This document shows positions 42,090 to 51,318 of a DNA stretch of 64,000 nt, in pieces (the stretch's first letter is position 1; each line of letters begins with the position of its first letter). The DNA is from JAFKFI01 sp963795435 (lineage in GTDB: Bacteria; Pseudomonadota; Alphaproteobacteria; Acetobacterales; Acetobacteraceae). Where the stretch lies: positions 620,001-684,000 of the forward strand of contig CAWCHV010000007.1 of NCBI GenBank assembly GCA_963795435.1, written 5' to 3'. Under the pieces are notes generated by a model, which saw only the letters and a program-made list of their open reading frames with translations, had not been told where the DNA came from and searched no databases. The position numbers were made by a program, and so were the translations under genes.

Positions 42090-44453
42090 ATGAACGCACC
42101 CGTGGACGTGCTGGGCTTGGAAAAATTCGCCGTCGGCCAGCCGGTGCCGCGCAAGGAGGACCCCAAGCTGCTGCGCGGCGAGGGCCGCTACACCGACGAC
42201 ATCAACCTGCCGGGCCAGGTCTACGCGGCGATCGTACGCAGCCGGGTTGCACACGGCCGGCTGCTCGGCATCGACACCGAGGCGGCGCGATCCATGCCCG
42301 GCGTACTCGGCGTCTACACCGGCGCGGACCTCGCGGCGGCCGGCTATAACCGGATGCCGATCGGCGGCGTGGTGTTCAAGAACCGCGACGGCTCCCCCAT
42401 GCAGCAGCCGACGCAACTGCCGCTCACCACCGACAAGGTGCGCTTCGTCGGCGACCCGATCGCCTTCGTGGTGGCCGAGACGATCAAGCAGGCCAAGGAC
42501 GCGGCCGAGGCCGTGCTGCCCGACATCGACGCACTGCCGGCGGTGACGACGGCGCGCGCCGCCGATGCGCCCGGCGCGCCGCTGGTGCATGACGAGGTGG
42601 CGGGCAATCTGGTTCTCGATTTCCACTGGGGCGACAGCGAGGCGGTCGCCGCCGCCTTCGCGCGCGCCGCGCATGTGACGAAGCTGCCGATCCGCAACAG
42701 CCGGGTCGTGGTCTCGCCGATGGAGCCGCGCTCGGCGATCGGCGAATACGATCCCGCGCACGACCACTGGACCTTGCGCCTCGGCTGCCAGGGCGTGTTC
42801 GGAATGCGCAACCTGATCCGCAACGTGCTCAACGTGCCGGTCGAGAAGGTCCGGGTGCTGACCGGCAATGTCGGCGGCTCGTTCGGCATGAAGGCGTCCT
42901 GCTATCCCGAGTATGTCTGCCTGCTGCACGCGGCCCGCGCGCTCGGACGACCGGTGAAGTGGACCGACGAGCGCTCCGACAGTTTTTTATCCGATAGCCA
43001 CGGGCGCGATCACGACATGACCCCCTCGATCGCGCTGGATGCGGGGGGGAAGATCCTGGCGCTGCGGGTCGAGGGCTACGGCAATCTCGGGGCGTATCAG
43101 AGCAACGCCACCGCGCAGCCGCCGACCATGAACGCGGTGCGCAACAGCATCGGCGTCTACCGCACGCCGGCACAGGAGGTGAACACGCGCGTGATGTTCA
43201 CCAACACGACGCCGGTGGGGCCGTATCGCGGCGCCGGGCGGCCGGAGGGCAATTACTACATCGAGCGGCTGCTCGACACGGCGGCGGCCGAGATGGGAAT
43301 TGACCGGGTGGAAATCCGCCGGCGAAATCACATCCGTCCCGACGAGATGCCGTTCAAGACGCCGGCCGGCACCGAATACGACAGCGGCGATTTTCCCACC
43401 GTGCTCGACAAGGCGCTCGCCCTCGCGGACTGGGACAATTTTCCGCAGCGCAAGATCGAAAGCCGGCGGCGCGGCCGCCTGCGCGGGCGCGGCATCGGGC
43501 AATATCTCGAAGTCACCGCGCCGCCGCAGAACGAGATGGGCGGCATCCGCTTCGAGCCGGACGGCACCGTGACGATCATCACCGGCACGCTGGATTACGG
43601 TCAGGGCCACGCCTCGCCGTTGGCCCAGGTGCTGACCTCACGGCTCGGCATCCCGTTCGAGAAGATCAATCTGCTGCAGGGCGACAGCGACCAGCTCATC
43701 GCCGGCGGCGGCACCGGCGGTTCCAAGTCCATCATGGCGAGCGGTGCCGCGGTCATCGAGGCCGGCGAGCAGGTGATCGAGAACGGGCGGCAAATCGCCG
43801 CCCACGCGCTCGAAGCGGCGGTCGCCGACATCGAGTTCTCGAACGGCCGCTTCACCATCGCCGGAACCGACCGCGCCATCGGCATCATGGAGTTGGCGGA
43901 GCAACTGCGGCACGGGCTCAAGCTGCCCGAGGGCGTTCCCGCCACGCTCGACGTGCGCCATATCCACAAGAGCGCGCCCTCGGCGTTCCCCAACGGCTGC
44001 CATGTCTGCGAGGTGGAGGTCGACCCCGACACCGGCGAGGTGAGCGTGGTGCGCTACGCGATGGTCAACGATTTCGGCGTGGTGGTTAATCCGCTGCTGG
44101 TCGAGGGCCAGGCGCATGGCGGCATCGTCCAGGGCATCGGCCAGGCGCTGCGGGAATCGGTGCGCTACGACGAGGACGGACAGCTGATGACCGGCTCGTA
44201 CATGGATTACACGCTGCCCCGGGCGAGCGACGCGCCCTCCTTCGCCTATGGCAGCCATCCGGTGCCGGCCAAGACCAATTTGCTCGGCGCCAAAGGCTGC
44301 GGCGAGGCCGGCTGCGCCGGCGCCCTGCCCTCGGTGATGAACGCGCTGGTCGATGCGCTGTCCGAGTTCGGCATCCGCCATATCGACATGCCGGCGACCC
44401 CGCTCCGGGTCTGGGAGGCCATTCAGCAGGCGAGGTCGAGCGGGGCGGGTTAG
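42090..44453 (+). CDS. Xanthine dehydrogenase family molybdopterin-binding subunit (form II CoxL-like), orphan
   Basis: The 787-residue catalytic subunit starts with FAVGQPVPRKEDPKLLRGEG and has SPMEPRSAIGEYD, VLTGNVGGSFGMK, the active-site loop GPYRGAGRPEG (form II) and the catalytic glutamate in GAKGCGEAGCAGA. It is the second such subunit in the window, clearly homologous to the one at 18855-21239 but divergent. No iron-sulfur or FAD subunit gene adjoins it; it may borrow partners encoded elsewhere. The ATG at 42090 follows GGAAGG. Likely a cytoplasmic heterotrimer component oxidising an aldehyde or heterocycle. Confidence 0.9.
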   Translation: MNAPVDVLGLEKFAVGQPVPRKEDPKLLRGEGRYTDDINLPGQVYAAIVRSRVAHGRLLGIDTEAARSMPGVLGVYTGADLAAAGYNRMPIGGVVFKNRDGSPMQQPTQLPLTTDKVRFVGDPIAFVVAETIKQAKDAAEAVLPDIDALPAVTTARAADAPGAPLVHDEVAGNLVLDFHWGDSEAVAAAFARAAHVTKLPIRNSRVVVSPMEPRSAIGEYDPAHDHWTLRLGCQGVFGMRNLIRNVLNVPVEKVRVLTGNVGGSFGMKASCYPEYVCLLHAARALGRPVKWTDERSDSFLSDSHGRDHDMTPSIALDAGGKILALRVEGYGNLGAYQSNATAQPPTMNAVRNSIGVYRTPAQEVNTRVMFTNTTPVGPYRGAGRPEGNYYIERLLDTAAAEMGIDRVEIRRRNHIRPDEMPFKTPAGTEYDSGDFPTVLDKALALADWDNFPQRKIESRRRGRLRGRGIGQYLEVTAPPQNEMGGIRFEPDGTVTIITGTLDYGQGHASPLAQVLTSRLGIPFEKINLLQGDSDQLIAGGGTGGSKSIMASGAAVIEAGEQVIENGRQIAAHALEAAVADIEFSNGRFTIAGTDRAIGIMELAEQLRHGLKLPEGVPATLDVRHIHKSAPSAFPNGCHVCEVEVDPDTGEVSVVRYAMVNDFGVVVNPLLVEGQAHGGIVQGIGQALRESVRYDEDGQLMTGSYMDYTLPRASDAPSFAYGSHPVPAKTNLLGAKGCGEAGCAGALPSVMNALVDALSEFGIRHIDMPATPLRVWEAIQQARSSGAG

Positions 44454-44661
44454 CCGGGGTCTGTTGCGGCTGCCGCCTCATCTCCGACATGACCGGGCCT
44501 GTGCCGGTCCGCGCTGACGCTTTCGGCCTGGCGGAGGGAAGCCGCGCGAACCGAATAGTTCGTTCCACTTCCGTCAATGCGAGGAGCCGTAGCCGACGAA
44601 GCATCCATGTCGCCATCCGCGTGAGGCGGCATGGATCACCACGCCGCCGAGGCGATAGTGC

Positions 44662-44690
44662 TTGACATACCTTCTAACAAACACTATACC
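44662..44690 (+). promoter_or_regulatory. Near-consensus sigma-70 promoter (TTGACA-N17-TATACC)
   Basis: TTGACA at 44662-44667 and TATACC at 44685-44690 are separated by exactly 17 bp. Transcription would begin about 6-8 bp after the -10 box, which is at or next to the ATG at 44697, so the transcript may be leaderless. It is the best promoter match I noticed in the window. Confidence 0.65.
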
Positions 44691-44696
44691 TCGCGC

Positions 44697-45500
44697 ATGT
44701 CCGCCGCCGCCCCACCCGCAACCCCAACTGGCCTGATGCCCCGCTTCTCCCAGCTGATGGAGAAGATGAAACGGGGATTGCTCGAGGGTGCCGACCGGCT
44801 GCGGCGGGGGCCGTTCGGCCCGCCGGCGGCGCCGCCGCTGGTTGTCGACAGGCTGTGGCATTATCTCTATCTCTCGCGCATCCGGAACCGCCTCATGGGG
44901 CTGCACACGCGCTTCGCCGCCGGCAAGCTGCCCGCCGCGCCGCGCCGGTGCGCCGCGCCCCGCCCGGCCGCCGAGCGGCAGAAATCCGCGCCCCGGCCAC
45001 CGCGCCTTCGCATTCCGCCCGGGCAGGTGTTTGCGCCGTATGGGGTCTGGGTCTTCGCCGGCGAACTGCGCGCGTTGCTGGAGGATCCCGAAATGCGGGC
45101 GCTGCTGGCGGCCGCGCCGCAAGCGGGGCGGCTGCTCAGGCCACTGTGGCGCAAGCTCTCCACCGACCCGCTGCCCGAAATGCTGGGCCTGCCGGCCAAA
45201 CCGCCCAAGCCACCCAGGCCGCCCCGGCCGAGGCAACCTTACGCGGCACGCCCGAAGCCGGCGAGGGTTGCGTCGGCCAAGTCCCCCGCGCCGCTGCCCG
45301 AGGCGCCCACCCTGTGGGAGCCGACGCCTTGCTATCCCCCCTGGGGAGAGCCGCCGCCCCCGAAACCCGCGCCGGCCGTTGAGCGGCTACCGGCCCCCAG
45401 GCCGCCGGCCATGCGACCGCCGGCCTGGGGGCGCCCGGCGCCGACTCCGAAACCGACGATCTCTCCACCTCCCTGGCTGCGGCTGCTGTTTCAACGCTGA
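44697..45500 (+). CDS. Proline-rich protein of unknown function
   Basis: From the ATG at 44697 the product is 267 residues. A basic N-terminal helix-forming part (MPRFSQLMEKMKRGLLEGAD and DRLWHYLYLSRIRNRLMGL) is followed by a Pro/Arg linker, a conserved-looking block YGVWVFAGELRALLEDPEMRALLAAAPQ split about residues 120-150 with AGRLLRPLWRKLS, and a long Pro/Ala-rich tail (about 165-260). There is no signal peptide or membrane helix. I do not recognise a characterised family; similar short basic-plus-proline proteins seem to occur in Acetobacteraceae, from memory only. The start at 44631 would place the promoter inside the gene and is rejected. Strong promoter and apparent leaderless start are unusual. 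Confidence 0.6.
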   Translation: MSAAAPPATPTGLMPRFSQLMEKMKRGLLEGADRLRRGPFGPPAAPPLVVDRLWHYLYLSRIRNRLMGLHTRFAAGKLPAAPRRCAAPRPAAERQKSAPRPPRLRIPPGQVFAPYGVWVFAGELRALLEDPEMRALLAAAPQAGRLLRPLWRKLSTDPLPEMLGLPAKPPKPPRPPRPRQPYAARPKPARVASAKSPAPLPEAPTLWEPTPCYPPWGEPPPPKPAPAVERLPAPRPPAMRPPAWGRPAPTPKPTISPPPWLRLLFQR

Positions 45501-45565
45501 CGGCGCGGCTGCCCTCGCACGCCGTTAATGTTGCGATGTCGCAACTACATCGGATGGCGCCCGCC

Positions 45566-46444
45566 TCAGCTCTCGGCCGCCAGCTTGTCCTGCGTTTTCG
45601 TCTCGAAATCGCTGGCGTCGTGACGCTCGTGCAACTGGCTCGAGGGCTCGCCCGAGACGCGATTGACCATTCGCCCGCGCCGCACCGCCGGGCGTGCGCC
45701 GATGGCGTCGGTCCAGCGCCGGACATTCTTGTATTCCTCGGCGTTCAGGAACTCGGCGGCGCCGTACAGCCACCCGTTCACCAGTCCGCCGTACCAGGGC
45801 CAGATCGCCATGTCGGCGATCGTGTACTCGGGCCCCGCCACGTACTCGCTCTCGGCGAGCCGGCGGTCGAGCACGTCGAGCAGGCGCTTCGCCTCCATCG
45901 CGAAGCGGTCGATGGCGTATTCGATCTTGATCGGCGCGTAGGCGTAGAAATGGCCGAAGCCGCCGCCGAGATAGGGCGCGCTGCCCATCTGCCAGAACAG
46001 CCAGGAGAGGCACTCCGCGCGCGCGGCCGGCTCGGTCGGCAGGAAGGCCCCGAATTTTTCCGCCAAGTGCATGAGGATCGCGCCGGTCTCGAACACCCGG
46101 ATCGGCTTCGGACCGCTGCGATCCACCAGGGCGGGTATCTTGGAGTTGGGATTGATCGCCACGAAGCCGCTGCCGAACTGATCGCCATCGCCGATCCTGA
46201 TGAGCCAGGCGTCGTATTCCGCGCCGCGATGGCCGAGCGCCAGCAGCTCCTCCAGCATCACCGTCACCTTCACGCCGTTCGGCGTGCCGAGCGAGTAGAG
46301 CTGGAGGGGGTGGCGGCCGACCGGGAGCTCCTTCTCGTGCGTGGGTCCCGCGATCGGGCGGTTGATGTTGGCGAAACGGCCGCCGCTCGCCTTGTCCCAG
46401 GTCCAAACCTTCGGCGGCGTGTAGTCGGACGTGCTGCTGCTCAT
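45566..46444 (-). CDS. yghU: Glutathione-dependent disulfide-bond oxidoreductase (YghU-type GST)
   Basis: The 292-residue protein matches YghU almost block for block: PPKVWTWDKASGGRFANINR, GPTHEKELPVGRHPLQLYSL, TPNGVKVTVMLEELLALG, AWLIRIGDGDQFGSGFVAIN and NPNSKIPALVD. The thioredoxin-like half is followed by the helical GST domain (about 130-250). YghU-type enzymes bind two glutathiones and reduce disulfides or peroxides. The ATG at 46444 is used; an upstream ATG adds residues without family similarity. Stands alone on its strand. Confidence 0.93.
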   Translation of the reverse strand: MSSSTSDYTPPKVWTWDKASGGRFANINRPIAGPTHEKELPVGRHPLQLYSLGTPNGVKVTVMLEELLALGHRGAEYDAWLIRIGDGDQFGSGFVAINPNSKIPALVDRSGPKPIRVFETGAILMHLAEKFGAFLPTEPAARAECLSWLFWQMGSAPYLGGGFGHFYAYAPIKIEYAIDRFAMEAKRLLDVLDRRLAESEYVAGPEYTIADMAIWPWYGGLVNGWLYGAAEFLNAEEYKNVRRWTDAIGARPAVRRGRMVNRVSGEPSSQLHERHDASDFETKTQDKLAAES

Positions 46445-46668
46445 TCTGAGGCTCCAGGTATTTGGCGGGATGTGCGATCGCAACCTGTGATCGGCTTAGC
46501 CTACATTGCGCTGACGCGGATCATGACAAGGCCGAAGGGAGGGATGGGCCGAGGCGGAGATTGCCCCGAAATCCGGGGGTGGTTGCGTCGGACGCACGGA
46601 TGCCCAACTCTCCTCACTGCTCACTACCCCGGCCCGGCGGCCGGGCCACCTATGGGACGAGGTCTTCG

Positions 46669-47508
46669 ATGGCGCAGCCGCATCTGGTTCTCTGCCGCCC
46701 CGGGCGGGATTCCTCGCCGATCGTGCAATTGGCTTGGTCCACCATCCAGATGGAAGCTGCCGAGCTGCTGCGGAAGGAGCCGACGCTGGCGCGGATGATC
46801 AACAGCGCGATCCTGCAGCACGACTGCTTCGCCTCCTCGATCGGCAACCGGCTGGCGGAGAAGCTGGCTTCGCCCGATCTGGAAGCCGGCGCGCTGATCG
46901 AGGTGCTGGGCCATGCATTCGACGCCGAGCCCGACATCGTCGAGGCGGCGGCGGGCGACCTGCAGGCGATCCGCGACCGTGACCCGGCGTGCCCCGACCT
47001 GCTGACCCCGCTGCTTCACTTCAAGGGATTCCAGGCGCTGCAGGGCCATCGCGTCGCCCACTATCTCTGGACGCACGACCGGCCGCATCTCGCCAAGCAC
47101 CTGCAAAGCCGCATGTCCGAGGTGTTCGCCATCGACATCCACCCGGCGGCGAGGCTGGGCCGGCGCATCCTGCTCGACCACGGCACCGGCCTCGTGATCG
47201 GCGAGACCGCCGAGGTGGAGGACGACGTCTCGATCCTGCAGGAAGTCACGCTCGGGGGCACGGGCAAGGAGGACGGCGAGCGCCACCCGAAGGTCCGGCG
47301 CGGCGTGCTGATCGGCGCGGGCGCCAAGATCCTCGGCAACATCGAAATCGGCGAGGGCGCGAAGGTCGGGGCGGGCAGCATCGTCCTGGCCCCGGTGGAG
47401 CCCTACACCACGGTGGTCGGCGTGCCCGCCCGGCCGGTCGCGCGGCACACCGGCATGGCGGCGCTGACGATGGACCAGATGGTGCGGGCGCCAGACTACG
47501 TGATCTGA
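46669..47508 (+). CDS. cysE: Serine O-acetyltransferase
   Basis: CysE acetylates L-serine with acetyl-CoA, the first step of cysteine synthesis. The 279-residue protein has the N-terminal helical domain (IQMEAAELLRKEPTLARMIN) and the left-handed hexapeptide-repeat domain: DIHPAARLGRRILLDHGTG with the catalytic His, GLVIGETAEVEDDVSILQ and GNIEIGEGAKVGAGSIVL. ACGAGG precedes the ATG at 46669. The C-terminus ends DYVI. The last 15 bases including the stop codon are duplicated immediately downstream (47510-47524). Confidence 0.94.
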   Translation: MAQPHLVLCRPGRDSSPIVQLAWSTIQMEAAELLRKEPTLARMINSAILQHDCFASSIGNRLAEKLASPDLEAGALIEVLGHAFDAEPDIVEAAAGDLQAIRDRDPACPDLLTPLLHFKGFQALQGHRVAHYLWTHDRPHLAKHLQSRMSEVFAIDIHPAARLGRRILLDHGTGLVIGETAEVEDDVSILQEVTLGGTGKEDGERHPKVRRGVLIGAGAKILGNIEIGEGAKVGAGSIVLAPVEPYTTVVGVPARPVARHTGMAALTMDQMVRAPDYVI

Positions 47509-47524
47509 GGACTACGTGATCTGA
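47494..47524. repeat. Tandem 16-bp duplication at the cysE stop codon
   Basis: GACTACGTGATCTGA occurs at 47494-47508 and again at 47510-47524 with one G between. The first copy encodes DYVI-stop; the second is noncoding. A recent replication slippage or an assembly artefact; it leaves the protein unchanged. Confidence 0.85.
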
Positions 47525-47527
47525 TCG

Positions 47528-49070
47528 TTACGAGGCCGAGCCGCCCCGATTGGCGGCGGTTCTCGGGAACGTACCCTCCCAGCCGCCGCCGAGCGCCTTG
47601 TACAGCGCCACCAGATTGTTCGACACCGTGGTCGTGCTGTCGGCGAGTTGCTGCTCGGTCTGCAACAGGCTGCGTTGGGCGTCGAGCACGGTGAGGAAGT
47701 CGATCAGCCCCTGCCGGTAGCGCAACTGCGCCAGCCCGAGCGCGCGGCGGTTCTGCGCCACGGCCTGCACCAGTTCGTCCCGCCGTTGCTGCTCGGCGTT
47801 GTAGGCGGTGAGCGCGTTGTCGACCTCGTGCCAGGCGTTCAGCACGGTCCGCTCGTAATTCACCGCGGCCTCCTGCTGCTGCTCCTTGCGGAGTTGCAGC
47901 GTGGAGCGAAGCTGGCCGCCCTGAAAGATGGGCAGGCTGACGGTCGGACCGAGGCCGTACTGGCGCGCATCCCAGGTGAACAGGTTCTTCGGCTGCAAGG
48001 CCTGGATGCCGAGGCTGGCCGACAGGGTGACGCGCGGATAGAAGTCGGCGACCGCCACGCCGACATCGGCGGTCGCGGCGTGCAGTTGCGCTTCCGCCTG
48101 CCGGATGTCCGGACGCCGGCGGGCGAGTTCGGAGGGCACGCCCACCGGCACGCGCGGCGGCACCGGAGGCACCGGACGCGGCGCGTCGAGTTCGGCCCTC
48201 AGCGCGTTGGGCTGCAGCCCGAGCAGCAGGCTGATCGCGTTGACGAGCTGCGCCTCCTGCTGCCGGAGCTGCGGCAGTTGCGCCGCCGTGCTGCCGAGCT
48301 GCGCGGTGGCGTTGGCGACGTCGAGGTCCGAGCCGAGGCCGCCGGCGGCGCGCTCGCGGGTGAGCTGCACGCTCTCCTGCTGCACCTTCACGTTCTCGTT
48401 GGCGATGTCGATCTGCCGCTGCACGCCGCGCAGCTGCATGTAGTCGCGCGCGACCTCGGCGAGCGTGCTCAACAACGTGTTGCGTCGCGCCTCGGCGGAA
48501 GAGTCGATCGAGGCGTCGGCCGCCTCGATGGAGCGGCGCACGCGGCCCCACAGGTCGATCTCCCACGAGGCGTCGAAGCCGGTACTGGTAGAGGTCGAAG
48601 GGCGGGATCTTGCCCGAGGCGGGTATGCCGCCGGCGCCGAAGCCGGTGCCGTTGGCCTGCGTGGCCCCGCCGCCGCCCGAGCCGCTGCCGAAGGCGCTGA
48701 AGATGCCGCGGTTGCTCGCCTTCTCGCGTTCGTAGGACGCATTGCCGTTGATCGACGGATAGAGGCCGGCGGCGGTGATGCCGCGCTGGGCGCGTGATTC
48801 GGCGAGCTGGATAGTCGCCACCCGCACGTCGAAATTGTCCCGCGCGACCCGCTCCTCCAGCGAGGTCAGCTCGGGGTCGCCGAACAGGCTCCACCAGCGC
48901 GGGTCGACCGGCTCGGCGACGAGTTGGCTGCGCGCGGGCGGCGCCTCGCGATGGCCGCCGCCGAACCACGAGGCGGGCGAATACCAAGGCGGCTCCTTGA
49001 AGTCCGGCCCGACGGCGCAGCTCGTCACGACCAGCAGCATCCCCAAGGCGGCTAGGCGCGGGACGGCCAT
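47528..49070 (-). pseudogene. RND efflux outer-membrane lipoprotein (NodT/OprM family) with a +1 frameshift
   Basis: Starting at the ATG at 49070, MAVPRLAALGMLLVVTSCAV has a lipobox ending at Cys18, then PWYSPASWFGGG, WWSLFGDPELTSLEERV and SINGNASYEREKAS. The frame breaks after PPFDLYQY near 48580 and resumes one base off as GFDASWEIDLWGRVRRSIEA. Deleting one base of the CCGG at 48579-48582 joins the two into about 513 residues. The rest holds two OEP repeats: LAEVARDYMQLRGVQRQIDI, ARRRPDIRQAEAQLHAA, LPIFQGGQLRSTL and YRQGLIDFLTVLDAQRSLL. It would form the outer-membrane channel of a tripartite pump, but no RND or adaptor gene is adjacent. Sequence error and true decay are both possible. Confidence 0.88.
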
Positions 49071-49193
49071 CGGCAAGGCTCCGTGGGGAAACACGACGGA
49101 AGGCTGCCGTGCTTACGCGGGTGTCGCTGCCAAGGTTGCCTGCCGCCGCCCCGAGGCCGATCCTGCGCGGAACTCACGGCGGAGCCCGAAACT

Positions 49194-50459
49194 ATGCGCC
49201 CGCGACCCTGGTTGCTGCTTTGCGCGATGCTTCTTGCCGTTCCCGCCGCTGCCGCGCGGGCGGAAAACACGCCTGTCGCGGCCGCCGATCAGCCTTCGCG
49301 CGGGGCGGCGGCGTTCGACGAAGTCTGGCGCATCGTCCGCGACCGCTTCTACGACCCCCGCCTGCACGGCCTGGACTGGAGCGCGGTCGGACAACGCTAT
49401 CGCGCGCGGGCCGCCGAGACAGGGGACAGGGACGCGAGGGCCGTCATCGTCAACCGGATGCTGGGCGAGCTTGGCGCCTCGCACACCCGGTTGTTCACCC
49501 CGGACGAACCCGCCTATTACCAGCTCGCCGACATCTTCGCGCGCGCCCTGCAGAAGCAAGGGTTCTCCCGCATCTGGCCGTCGGGACAGGTGACCTATCC
49601 GAGCATCGGCATCTTCACCGAGACCGACGCCGATGGACGCGTTTTCGTCACCGGCGTGATCGCCGGCGCCCCGGCGGCGCGCGGCGGCCTGCTCGTGGGC
49701 GACGAGATCGTCGCGGCGGACGGCCGGCTGTTCCAGCCGGTCGGCTCGTTTCGCGGCAAGGTCGGCGAGCGGGTGCGGCTGGCCGTCCGGCGCACGCCGG
49801 ATGAACCGATCCTCACCCTCGCCGTGGTTCCCGAAGACCTCAATCCTGGCGAGATGTTCCTCAAGGGGCTGGAGGATGGCGCGCGGATCATCACCACCGC
49901 CAACGGCCGCCGGATCGGCTACGTGCATGTGTGGTCGTACGCGAGCTGGCGGTATCAATCCGCGCTGGAGCGCCTGATCGGCTCCGGACCGTTGAAGGAT
50001 GCCGACGCGCTGGTCTGGGATTTGCGCGACGGCTGGGGCGGCGCGCAGCCGGACTACCTCGACCTGTTCAACGCGCGCGCGCCGACGCTGACGATCACCG
50101 GGCGCGACGGCAGGCCGGAACTCGCCAATTTCCGCTGGCGCAAGCCGGTGGCGATGCTGGTGAACGAAGACACCCGCAGCGGCAAGGAGGTGCTCGCGCA
50201 AGGGTTCGAGACATACGACATGGGGCCGGTGATCGGCGCGCCGACCGAAGGCGCCGTGCTGGCCGCCACGGCGTTCCTGATCAGCGACGACAGCTTGCTG
50301 CTGCTCGCGGTCGATGACGTGCGGGTGGATGGCGTGCGGCTCGAAGGGGTCGGCGTCAAGCCGACGGTTCGAGTGCCGTTCGACCGGCGCTACGCCGCGG
50401 GGACGGACCCGCAGCTCGATCGCGCCGTGCTGATCCTGTCGGGCGAGGCGCAGCGGTAG
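49194..50459 (+). CDS. S41 family (C-terminal-processing-like) peptidase with PDZ domain
   Basis: The 421-residue protein has a signal peptide (WLLLCAMLLAVPAAAARA), a helical N-terminal segment (FDEVWRIVRDRFYDPRLHGL, GELGASHTRLF), a PDZ-like domain (about 125-210, VTGVIAGAPAARGGLLVGDE) and the protease core: GYVHVWSYASWRY, ALVWDLRDGWGG and AMLVNEDTRSGKEVLAQGF, where the Ser is the likely nucleophile. The lysine found in CtpA (TxGKG) is not visible; the equivalent stretch reads APTEGAVLAA, which fits S41 branches that use other residues. GGAG precedes the ATG at 49194. Periplasmic; substrate unknown. Divergent from the efflux lipoprotein gene and convergent with nadC. Confidence 0.83.
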   Translation: MRPRPWLLLCAMLLAVPAAAARAENTPVAAADQPSRGAAAFDEVWRIVRDRFYDPRLHGLDWSAVGQRYRARAAETGDRDARAVIVNRMLGELGASHTRLFTPDEPAYYQLADIFARALQKQGFSRIWPSGQVTYPSIGIFTETDADGRVFVTGVIAGAPAARGGLLVGDEIVAADGRLFQPVGSFRGKVGERVRLAVRRTPDEPILTLAVVPEDLNPGEMFLKGLEDGARIITTANGRRIGYVHVWSYASWRYQSALERLIGSGPLKDADALVWDLRDGWGGAQPDYLDLFNARAPTLTITGRDGRPELANFRWRKPVAMLVNEDTRSGKEVLAQGFETYDMGPVIGAPTEGAVLAATAFLISDDSLLLLAVDDVRVDGVRLEGVGVKPTVRVPFDRRYAAGTDPQLDRAVLILSGEAQR

Positions 50460-50460
50460 G

Positions 50461-51318
50461 TCAATCGCGGTAGTCGAGGCCGATGTCGAGCACGGCGGAA
50501 CTGTGCGTGAGCCAGCCGATCGAGATGAGATCGACCCCCGTGGCGGCGATCGCGGGGGCGGTCGAGGGCGTCACCCGCCCCGACGCCTCGGTGATGGCGC
50601 GGCCGCCAACCATGCCGACCGCCTCGCGCAGCATCGGCGGCGCCATGTTGTCGAGCAGCACCGCGTCGACGCCGACGCTCAGCGCCTCCTCGAGCTGCGC
50701 CAGCGTGTCGACCTCCAGCTCGATCTTCACCAGATGGCCGACGGCGGTGCGAGCGCGCTGCAGCGCGGGTCGGATGCCGCCGGCGATCGCGACGTGGTTG
50801 TCCTTGATGAGCACGGCGTCATCGAGACCGAAGCGGTGATTGCTGCCGCCGCCGACGCGCAGCGCGTATTTCTGCAACGCCCGCATTCCCGGCATCGTCT
50901 TGCGCGTGCAGGTGATGCGCGCCTTGTGCGGCCGCACCGCCTCGACGATGGCGGCGGTCGCCGAGGCGATGCCGCTGAGATGGCCGAGGAAGTTCAGCGC
51001 CACGCGCTCGGCGGTCAGCACGCCGCGCGCCGGGCCGCCGATTTCCGCGATCACGTCGCCGGGCTGGATCGCGCTGCCGTCCGGCCGCTCCACCCTGATC
51101 TCGATCGCCGGCTCGATGAGGCGGAACGCCAGGATCGCGAGATCGAGCCCGGCCACCACGCCCGGCTGGCGGGCGGCGAGCACGGTGGTCGTGCGCTGCC
51201 CGGCCGGCACGATGGCGTCGGTGGTGATGTCGCCGGCGCGGCCGAGATCCTCCAGCAATGCCGCGCGGACCACCGGTTCCAGCATGATTCGCGGCAGCGG
51301 CGGTACGGTCACGGTCAT
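50461..51318 (-). CDS. nadC: Nicotinate-nucleotide pyrophosphorylase (carboxylating)
   Basis: NadC converts quinolinate and PRPP to nicotinate mononucleotide and CO2. The 285-residue protein has LEDLGRAGDITTDAIVP, ERVALNFLGHLSGIAS, TRKTMPGMRALQKYALRVGG and NHRFGLDDAVLIKDNHV, IELEVDTLAQLEEAL, DAVLLDNMAP and EASGRVTPSTAP, covering all active-site blocks including the HRxGL and KDNH motifs. The ATG at 51318 overlaps the nadB stop codon (ATGA). Last gene of the nadABC operon. Confidence 0.96.
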   Translation of the reverse strand: MTVTVPPLPRIMLEPVVRAALLEDLGRAGDITTDAIVPAGQRTTTVLAARQPGVVAGLDLAILAFRLIEPAIEIRVERPDGSAIQPGDVIAEIGGPARGVLTAERVALNFLGHLSGIASATAAIVEAVRPHKARITCTRKTMPGMRALQKYALRVGGGSNHRFGLDDAVLIKDNHVAIAGGIRPALQRARTAVGHLVKIELEVDTLAQLEEALSVGVDAVLLDNMAPPMLREAVGMVGGRAITEASGRVTPSTAPAIAATGVDLISIGWLTHSSAVLDIGLDYRD

